6,302 nt of DNA from Gammaproteobacteria bacterium. GTDB lineage: Bacteria; Pseudomonadota; Gammaproteobacteria; Granulosicoccales; Granulosicoccaceae. The stretch lies in NCBI GenBank assembly GCA_019634245.1, contig JAHQVR010000319.1, positions 1 through 6,302 of the forward strand, in the 5' to 3' direction. The notes beneath the pieces are model-generated. The model saw only the letters and a program-made list of their open reading frames with translations, was not told the origin of the DNA and made no database searches. Below are positions 1 through 4,971 of the stretch, piece after piece (position 1 is the stretch's first letter; every line of letters starts with the position of its first letter). The position numbers were made by a program, and so were the translations under genes.

Positions 1-648
1 ACCATAGAGTTTTGTTTCCCCAGTAGCAGGGTCAGGTGCACTGACCAAAACCTGGCTAACCAGCCTATTAGCGTTATAAGGCTTTATACCCAGGTACTCC
101 TTGAGAAGCCTTTGTTGTTCAATATCGAGCTGTTGCATCACAGCATCCACATCCAGTGCCTCCCGGGCATTTGCAGCCATGGATGAATAGCGAGTAAGCC
201 AAGAAGGCAAGTTTAGTTCTGTAATCATTTGCCTGGTTTGACTGGCAACTAATCCCAAATGGCTTCGCAGTACATAAAATTCAGGCCCGGAGGAATTTGC
301 TATGAACCCGGTCGGATCGTGAAGCGCTTTTTCTTCAGCACGCAGATCTGACCAGTTAAGCACCCAGTCCGGCAAATCCTTGATAAAGAATATTTCACGG
401 CCCTTTGGTCCGTTAACGGTTCCTCGGCCCACTCGCTGGTAGTCTGTTGGTAGTAACGATATGTCTTGCTTTTCCAACTGAAAGTCTGACTTGATCGAAT
501 TTAACGCTATCCAGCAAACCGGCAAAAAAATCAGCAGAAAGCCAAAAGCAAGATACAAATAACACAAGTAGTCAGTCAGAGTTAATCGCTTGACACCGTT
601 ATAACTACCGCCCTGGGTGCGCGACAAGAAATCCCAAACAGCACTCAT
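1..648 (-). CDS. MalG-like ABC sugar permease, N-terminal 216 residues (cut by window edge)
   Basis: Translating the minus strand from the ATG at 648 gives 216 codons without a stop, running off the window at base 1. The protein is predicted to be an inner-membrane permease half that pairs with the MalF-like protein encoded just upstream. Visible features are a short basic cytoplasmic N-terminus (residues 1-26), one clear hydrophobic helix at about 27-50, then the typical post-TM1 pattern NSIKSDFQLE and SLLPTDYQRV. Residues 51-216 are polar and contain no second membrane helix, so the first periplasmic loop exceeds 160 residues, far longer than in E. coli MalG. The diagnostic EAA loop would lie outside the window. 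The start is fixed by a 4-bp ATGA overlap with the stop of the upstream gene, with AGGA directly before the ATG, suggesting translational coupling. The family call rests on operon position and TM1 context, so the substrate is unknown. Confidence 0.8.
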   Translation of the reverse strand, partial: MSAVWDFLSRTQGGSYNGVKRLTLTDYLCYLYLAFGFLLIFLPVCWIALNSIKSDFQLEKQDISLLPTDYQRVGRGTVNGPKGREIFFIKDLPDWVLNWSDLRAEEKALHDPTGFIANSSGPEFYVLRSHLGLVASQTRQMITELNLPSWLTRYSSMAANAREALDVDAVMQQLDIEQQRLLKEYLGIKPYNANRLVSQVLVSAPDPATGETKLYG

Positions 649-1709
649 GTCCTGTTCTGCCTGCCAGACAATGCAATTTGCAACAAAGACAAACAAACGA
701 GTACCAAGGCAACGAGTAACGATGCCATTGCGGCAACACCTAACCCATGCGTGGTTGGTTGACCCCGTAAACCAGATGCTTCGAAAATGTACGCAACCAA
801 TGATATCCAGCTAACTTGCATGGCGTACAACTCTTCAAACGCCTGAAAAGCCTTGATTAGTGCCAACACCATCACGACCAACAGTGTCGGCATTAAAAGT
901 GGTAGCGTAATTTTTCGTAAAATACGCCAATCAGACGTACCATCCATACTTGCCGCTTCATACAAGTCCTTTGGTATTGCCTGCAGCCCGGCCAGTAGAA
1001 TTAACATGTAAAAACCCAAGTGAGCCCATGTGTAAACAAATACCGACCAGAACATGGTCCAGCGTGGATCGGTAAGCCATTGGATAGGCTCATCAATGAT
1101 GCCCCACTGCATAAGCGTTAGTGATAAAACGCCTTGTCGTTTTAGTATTAAGGTCCACAAAAATCCGACGACAACAGGACTGAGCATCACTGGGTAGAAA
1201 AATATTGAGCGCCAAAACCCGCGACCAACAATATCCCGGTTAAGCACCAGAGCGGTAATCAGGGCAACAAGCACCATGATCGGCACTTGAAATATCACAA
1301 AGGTAACGGTGTGCTTTACAGCTGACAGGAATTTCTCGTTTTCCTGATTTACACCCCCCGTATCTATTTGGGTTTCAGACATCAATCTTTGAAAATTGTC
1401 AGAACCAGAATATGTACGTTGGTCGAAATTAATGCTTTGACCATCTGTGACCGAGAAACCCATATTGATAAACATGGGCGCGAAAGTGAAAATACCGAAT
1501 ATCAGCATATTCGGTAACAAAAACAGATAAGGTAATCCAGTGGAACCACGATACTTTTGTATCAGTTCCAGGGGCCATCCCAGCGCCGACATAAAACGAG
1601 AGCCAAGCCCACCAGAGGTTCTGGACAGCAACAAACCAATTATAAAATAGGTCAGCGCACCAAACGTCCAGGATGTATTCGAAAACGCGTTGAGAATGGG
1701 GTCAAGCAT
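645..1709 (-). CDS. MalF/UgpA-like ABC sugar permease (CUT1 family)
   Basis: Integral inner-membrane subunit of a binding-protein-dependent importer, 354 residues. The family signature is the cytoplasmic EAA loop at residues 251-273 (EAASMDGTSDWRILRKITLP, with conserved EAA, G, and LP), which docks on the ATPase. Hydrophobic segments lie near 16-29, 60-83, 131-157, 167-190, 220-242, 270-290 and 325-347. The motif LPYLFLLPNMLIFGIFTFAP (59-78) is the usual first helix of UgpA/LacF-type proteins, so the helix at 16-29 and the basic linker after it are an N-terminal addition of roughly 50 residues; total length exceeds the usual 290-320. It follows the binding-protein gene after a 198-bp gap and overlaps the MalG-like gene by 4 bp. 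No good Shine-Dalgarno site precedes the ATG, but no other in-frame start exists before an upstream stop. Permease identity is secure; the transported compound is not. Confidence 0.93.
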   Translation of the reverse strand: MLDPILNAFSNTSWTFGALTYFIIGLLLSRTSGGLGSRFMSALGWPLELIQKYRGSTGLPYLFLLPNMLIFGIFTFAPMFINMGFSVTDGQSINFDQRTYSGSDNFQRLMSETQIDTGGVNQENEKFLSAVKHTVTFVIFQVPIMVLVALITALVLNRDIVGRGFWRSIFFYPVMLSPVVVGFLWTLILKRQGVLSLTLMQWGIIDEPIQWLTDPRWTMFWSVFVYTWAHLGFYMLILLAGLQAIPKDLYEAASMDGTSDWRILRKITLPLLMPTLLVVMVLALIKAFQAFEELYAMQVSWISLVAYIFEASGLRGQPTTHGLGVAAMASLLVALVLVCLSLLQIALSGRQNRT

Positions 1710-1731
1710 GATGTCGTGTTTTCAATGCCAT
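1702..1731 (-). other. Nine-codon reading frame overlapping the permease start
   Basis: An ATG at 1731 opens a frame reading MALKTRHHA and stops with TGA at 1704..1702, just inside the start of the MalF-like gene but in another frame. It could in principle feed ribosomes to the permease start, which lacks a visible Shine-Dalgarno site. It also lacks a ribosome binding site itself and may well be chance. Confidence 0.15.
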
Positions 1732-1795
1732 CGGCTACTGCAGGGCCGTATCACAGTTGTCGCCAGGTAGATGGCTTTCAATCAATACCCGAAAG

Positions 1796-1830
1796 TACCG
1801 ATACCCAAACGACTGGTCCGGGTATCGGTA
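1796..1830 (-). promoter_or_regulatory. Perfect 11-bp inverted repeat between binding-protein and permease genes
   Basis: The arms TACCGATACCC (1796..1806) and GGGTATCGGTA (1820..1830) are exact reverse complements around a 13-nt loop. In the transcript this would form a stable hairpin between the binding-protein stop and the permease start. No T-run follows it on the minus strand, so it does not look like an intrinsic terminator. In comparable importer operons such as malE-malF, intercistronic hairpins protect the binding-protein message and lower permease expression; that role is inferred here. A protein-binding operator is the alternative. Confidence 0.65.
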
Positions 1831-1885
1831 AGTTCAAAGTCCATTGCTAGCAAGCAACCTCATTGTGAGTCCTGCCAGTCAATAC

Positions 1886-1909
1886 AATGGCTATTGTGCG
1901 ATAGCAATT
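1886..1909 (-). promoter_or_regulatory. Imperfect hairpin overlapping the binding-protein stop codon
   Basis: The arms AATgGCTAT (1886..1894) and ATAGCaATT (1901..1909) pair at eight of nine positions around a 6-nt loop, and the stem includes part of the TAA stop (1910..1908 on the minus strand). No T-run follows. It could be a second mRNA 3'-end stabiliser beside the stronger repeat at 1796..1830, but it is short and AT-rich and may be chance. Confidence 0.3.
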
Positions 1910-3173
1910 ACTCGGCAATTTTTGCCGCGACATCGGCATCGATTTTTGTCAATGCTTCGTCAAGTGATATTTCACCTGTTATTGCCTTGGTCAGGTAGTC
2001 TGGAACTATTCCATAGATAACGCCGTTCTTGGCGTAACCTTGAAACGCATACGCTTGCGGGGTGCTCTCAGCTGCTTTGCCGGCGTTCGCTGCAAATACT
2101 GACAAAGCGTCTGAAACTGCAGGTGATGTATCGCCGTAGTCTACGCCACTTTGCTGAAGCCCCTGATGAGCGGTGATATTTTTGGTTGCCGCAGCAAATT
2201 TTGCAGCATTTTCTTCTTTTGCCAGAAAATCGATAAACATGGCAGCAGCCTCAGGGCTCTTCGTTGATTTGAATGCGGTAATGGCCGCACCACCTGGCAT
2301 TGCACCACAACCACCTTCGCCACAGGGAATCGGTACGGCACGCCATTCAAAGTCTTTTATGTTGGATGCGTAGTTGTTGATCATCCACGAACCAGACATA
2401 TGCATGGCCACATCTCCGCTTAAAAACAACGGAGCGGCATTTTTGTATTGTGTGCCAGAACCTGCAGGCCAGCCTTCGGCCGGCATCAAACCTTCTTCGT
2501 GCCAGCCAACAAATGTTTCTGCAAACTTGCGAAATCCGTCATCAACAAGAATGGGTGTGCCGTTATCATCGAAAAATTTCGCTCCGTATGAAAACGCAGG
2601 ACCAGCCATTCGGTGAGCAGTACGATCCATTGCCAAACCTGCAGTAATACCCAGAGCTGATTTGACTTCGCGCAGCGCTTCTGCCCAGTCATCCCATGAC
2701 GCTCCTTCTTCGAGAATTTCCACATCGGCGTCTTCAAACATGGTGACGTTGATGTAAGGACCCGTTACTGTCAATTGTGTCATCCATCCGTATACGCCTT
2801 TATCTTCACCACCGGGTTGGCGGAACCACGGCAACGTTGCGCCGTAATTCTTTTCCCAGGCATCAGCATCAACGTATTGAGAAAGATCAAGATAATATTC
2901 GTTCAGGCCACCAAGATTGGTTACACGGGCAAGATCTGGCGCGGCATCGGTTTGTAATTGACTTTCGAACTGTTCCTTAATGATGTCGTAGCCAACAATT
3001 TCTGTGTTAATTGTGTGCCCCGTTTCAGCTTTGAATTCTTCGGCCATTTCAGATAACACATCACATTCGTTCGCATCTTGATAGCACACGAATTTTAACT
3101 CGTCTGCGTTGGCATAAGACGTGGCCAACATCCCTGCTGTGATAACAGCCAGTTTGTTCATACTAAATTTCAT
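1908..3173 (-). CDS. Periplasmic sugar-type solute-binding protein of an ABC importer (MalE-like)
   Basis: Extracellular solute-binding protein, family 1 type, 421 residues, a normal length. Residues 1-23 form a Sec signal peptide: basic start (MKFSMNK), hydrophobic core LAVITAGML, and a likely cut after ANA (21-23). There is no lipobox cysteine, so the protein should be soluble in the periplasm. The mature start ELKFVCYQDANECDVLSEMAEEFKAETG is the usual first strand plus helix. APDLARV (78-84), the SGDVAMHMSGSWMI region (252-265) and MPGGAAITAFKSTKSPEAAAMFIDFL (292-317) are characteristic of the fold. Four cysteines remain after processing (30, 37, 284, 289). GGAGGA lies three bases before the first ATG, so that start is preferred over the internal ATG four codons on. 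It leads the importer operon. The ligand cannot be read from sequence; sugar or polyol is expected from the family. Confidence 0.92.
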   Translation of the reverse strand: MKFSMNKLAVITAGMLATSYANADELKFVCYQDANECDVLSEMAEEFKAETGHTINTEIVGYDIIKEQFESQLQTDAAPDLARVTNLGGLNEYYLDLSQYVDADAWEKNYGATLPWFRQPGGEDKGVYGWMTQLTVTGPYINVTMFEDADVEILEEGASWDDWAEALREVKSALGITAGLAMDRTAHRMAGPAFSYGAKFFDDNGTPILVDDGFRKFAETFVGWHEEGLMPAEGWPAGSGTQYKNAAPLFLSGDVAMHMSGSWMINNYASNIKDFEWRAVPIPCGEGGCGAMPGGAAITAFKSTKSPEAAAMFIDFLAKEENAAKFAAATKNITAHQGLQQSGVDYGDTSPAVSDALSVFAANAGKAAESTPQAYAFQGYAKNGVIYGIVPDYLTKAITGEISLDEALTKIDADVAAKIAE

Positions 3174-3176
3174 AGT

Positions 3177-3182
3177 TCCTCC
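3177..3182 (-). promoter_or_regulatory. Strong ribosome binding site of the binding-protein gene
   Basis: GGAGGA on the minus strand, three bases before the ATG at 3173. It is the best Shine-Dalgarno match in the window; the following permease starts have weak or no sites. This contrast fits the high binding-protein to permease ratio usual for ABC importers. Confidence 0.7.
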
Positions 3183-3321
3183 GGTTTAAGTCACCCTGGA
3201 AAGGATACAACCCAGAATGTCTTGATTCGTATCATTATTGCTATCGATCGGGCAAAGATATTCCGCACGTGGCAGCTTCAACTACACACCAAATCCCAGC
3301 TACCGACCATTTTAAGACAAT

Positions 3322-3377
3322 ACCAGTTAACCGCACAGAAATTTCGATTTTAACTGCTCGGTTGTTGTATAACTGGT
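3322..3377. repeat. 8-bp inverted repeat with wide spacing
   Basis: ACCAGTTA (3322..3329) recurs as its reverse complement TAACTGGT (3370..3377), with 40 bases between. The spacing is too wide for a simple hairpin but could hold two regulator half-sites upstream of the importer operon. Short enough that chance is a real option. Confidence 0.25.
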
Positions 3378-3390
3378 TGAACTGCTTCAA
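3377..3390. promoter_or_regulatory. Operator-like palindrome TTGAA-N4-TTCAA
   Basis: TTGAACTGCTTCAA has perfect 5-bp arms around CTGC. It sits about 200 bp upstream of the binding-protein start, immediately beside the 8-bp inverted repeat. It resembles a dimeric transcription-factor site in form only; I do not recognise the regulator. A 14-bp element with 10 constrained bases can arise by chance. Confidence 0.3.
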
Positions 3391-3399
3391 AATCTGGCA

Positions 3400-3421
3400 A
3401 AATCAATAGTAAATCAATAGA
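3400..3421. repeat. Tandem 11-bp repeat AAATCAATAG(T/A)
   Basis: AAATCAATAGT (3400..3410) is followed directly by AAATCAATAGA (3411..3421), two copies differing at the last base. The 11-bp period is close to one helical turn, so both copies face the same side of the DNA, as in some activator sites. Only two copies are present, so no iteron array is claimed. Confidence 0.4.
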
Positions 3422-3519
3422 TACACTACTACAGGCCACCAAACAGCTTCGTGACCAGGCCAAGCAATTGCGCTAAATGGACCCGCTTGGGTTAGTTTGG
3501 GGAGGGCTTATACTGGTGC

Positions 3520-4935
3520 TTACAGCTTCGCCAATAGAGATGTCAGTGTTGTCTGGTAGCGCTGTACAATGCGTGAACGATCAACATGCGTACCGTTGCG
3601 AACCAATTTTACACCCGCTGACCACACATCGGTAATGAGACGATCGTCTCCAGCAAATATCCATGCGTCCAGCCACTGGTCGTTTTTAGTGACGGTAAAA
3701 TCTGCAGAGGTTACATCCAAAGCCAACAGGTCGGCTGATCTGCCTGCAGAAATACTACCCGAATTTCTCTGCAAAGCTTGTACGCCCCCGGCAAGCGCCG
3801 CATCAAACAGAACTCGCCCGCAAGAACGGTTCTTATGTGCGAACACAGCTCGGCTATGTTCGATGAGGCGTTGAGTGTACTCTAGCGTACGCAATTCTTC
3901 GCTTAAGGCAATGCGCACATTGGAATCGGTGCCAATTCCCCAGCTACCACCGCATTGATCATACAACGCACCATTAAAAATTCCATCCCCCAGATTGGAT
4001 TCTGTAATCGGACAAAGACCAACAGTAGCGCAGGTTCTAGCCAGCTCTTTGGTCTCGTCTGGAAGCATTTGTGTAGCATGGATAAGACACCATGTCGTGT
4101 CTAGATCATGATTGTCGAGCAACCACTGTACTGGTCTGGCATTCAACGTAGCCTGAATTTCCTCTACTTCGGCAAGTTGTTCAGCAACGTGAATATGAAA
4201 TGGTTTTGCACCAGCTAATTGTTTTGCTAACCCGATTGAGTCGGGAGCAACTGCTCTGAGTGAATGCGGTGCAACGCCAATTGAAAATTGATTTGATTGT
4301 TCTGAAATCATTGTTTGTGCATCGCTGTACAATTTTTCGAACTCATCAATGGAGTTTCCAAATCTTTTTTGGCCTCCCGTTAGCGCTCGTCCATCACAAC
4401 CGCCCTGTTCGTATAAAACTGGTAGTAAGGTCAACCCAATACCACTTTGGTTTGCAGCCGATATTATTCGTTCGCTCATTTCTGCACGCTGCCCGTAGTG
4501 GCTGCCATCTGACTGGTGATGCAGATAATGAAACTCGCCTACGGATGCATAGCCAGCTTCGAGCATCTGCATTTGCCCAAAAGTAGCGATAGACTCTACG
4601 TCGTTAGGGGTTAGTTTTTGCAAAAACGAATACATCAGTTTTCGCCAACTCCAAAATGTATCCTTTGGGTCAGGCCCGCGACTCTCAGTCAAACCTGCCA
4701 TAGCACGTTGAAAAGCATGACTATGCAAGTTCGCAACAGCGGGTAAAAGAATACCAACACAGTCACCAACACGTTTCTGGTTTGCGCGAACTTCGGAAAT
4801 AATGCCGTTCGAATCAACTTGAACACTAACATCTGTTTGCCAACCGTCTGCGGTTAACGCATGCTGTGCCCAAATACTCGAATCAGGTTTCACCATTGAT
4901 AGCTTGACTCCAAAATTACCGACCCATACTATCAT
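3520..4935 (-). CDS. hutF: Formimidoylglutamate deiminase
   Basis: Cytosolic zinc amidohydrolase that converts N-formimidoyl-L-glutamate plus water to N-formyl-L-glutamate and ammonia, step four of the five-step histidine route. Residues below count from 4935. The HutF-specific block LLPAVANLHSHAFQRAMAGL (63-82) carries the metal-binding HxH (71, 73), followed by FWSWRKLMY (94-102) and SVGEFHYLHH (131-140). Further active-site elements are VAPHS (221-225), FHIHVAEQ (246-253), LIHATQ (284-289) and GIGTDSNV (333-340) with the expected metal-binding aspartate at 337. No key residue seems missing. Length is 471 residues from 4935, or 458 from the ATG at 4896. Family members begin close to the AxxALxxxGW motif (24-32), and the promoter fit also favours 4896; an AAAGG site five bases before 4935 favours the longer form. 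It diverges from hutI. Confidence 0.95.
   Translation of the reverse strand: MIVWVGNFGVKLSMVKPDSSIWAQHALTADGWQTDVSVQVDSNGIISEVRANQKRVGDCVGILLPAVANLHSHAFQRAMAGLTESRGPDPKDTFWSWRKLMYSFLQKLTPNDVESIATFGQMQMLEAGYASVGEFHYLHHQSDGSHYGQRAEMSERIISAANQSGIGLTLLPVLYEQGGCDGRALTGGQKRFGNSIDEFEKLYSDAQTMISEQSNQFSIGVAPHSLRAVAPDSIGLAKQLAGAKPFHIHVAEQLAEVEEIQATLNARPVQWLLDNHDLDTTWCLIHATQMLPDETKELARTCATVGLCPITESNLGDGIFNGALYDQCGGSWGIGTDSNVRIALSEELRTLEYTQRLIEHSRAVFAHKNRSCGRVLFDAALAGGVQALQRNSGSISAGRSADLLALDVTSADFTVTKNDQWLDAWIFAGDDRLITDVWSAGVKLVRNGTHVDRSRIVQRYQTTLTSLLAKL
4904..4932 (+). promoter_or_regulatory. Candidate sigma70 promoter for hutI
   Basis: TTGACT (4904..4909, five of six to consensus) and TACTAT (4927..4932, four of six) are separated by 17 bases. 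Transcription would start near 4939 and leave a leader of about 33 nt before the hutI ATG. If hutF starts at 4935 this promoter lies inside its coding sequence; if it starts at 4896 the promoter is fully intergenic. Confidence 0.5.
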
Positions 4936-4959
4936 TCTTACCTTTAGGTCTCATGGCAA
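4931..4959 (-). promoter_or_regulatory. Candidate sigma70 promoter for hutF, overlapping the hutI promoter
   Basis: On the minus strand TTGCCA (4959..4954, five of six) and AATGAT (4936..4931, four of six) are 17 bases apart. Transcription would start near 4924, downstream of the ATG at 4935, so this promoter would only serve a hutF start at 4896. Its -10 element shares bases 4931..4932 with the -10 of the opposite promoter, so one polymerase should exclude the other. Confidence 0.4.
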
Positions 4960-4970
4960 TCTATTCTTAC
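4934..4970. repeat. Two direct copies of ATTCTTAC at the hutF/hutI starts
   Basis: ATTCTTAC occurs at 4934..4941 and 4963..4970, 29 bases apart start to start. The first overlaps the hutF -10 candidate and the upstream ATG; the second ends one base before the hutI ATG. They might be half-sites for a shared regulator. They do not resemble the TGTATA-centred HutC sites I know of, and an 8-bp repeat may be chance. Confidence 0.25.
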
Positions 4971-4971
4971 A

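Larger units (their letters stand above)
3174..3519. other. 346-bp intergenic stretch with short repeats, no intact gene
   Basis: This lies between the end of hutF and the start of the binding-protein gene, both on the minus strand. I see no convincing hairpin plus T-run terminator after hutF; the only small stem there is ACCC/GGGT. The promoter of the importer operon should lie here, but no good -35/-10 pair stands out, which would fit activator-dependent transcription. The repeat-dense part is 3322..3421. A plus-strand frame ending in TAA near 3476 reads as an amphipathic helix but has no start codon. Confidence 0.6.

Noticed and set aside
617..814. Plus-strand open frame opposite the permease gene junction
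   Set aside because: Antisense shadow of the two permease genes, with no family resemblance; the minus-strand proteins have clear domain signatures.
3237..3246. ATTGCTATCG matching the reverse complement at 1899..1908
   Set aside because: A 10-bp match between two sites is expected several times by chance in a window of this size.
3309..3337. Minus-strand TAAAAT (3314..3309) as a -10 for the importer operon
   Set aside because: The hexamer 17 bases upstream (TGTGCG) is a very poor -35, and AT-rich intergenic DNA gives such matches easily.
3366..3371. TGTATA as a HutC operator half-site
   Set aside because: Only one half is present and the flanking bases do not form the expected palindrome; it also lies upstream of the importer rather than at the hut promoters.
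3485..3519. Intrinsic terminator after hutF
   Set aside because: Only a 4-bp stem (ACCC/GGGT) and no T-run on the minus strand.
4260..4586. 108-codon plus-strand open frame inside hutF
   Set aside because: Antisense to a strongly conserved enzyme with its active-site motifs in frame; no recognisable protein pattern.
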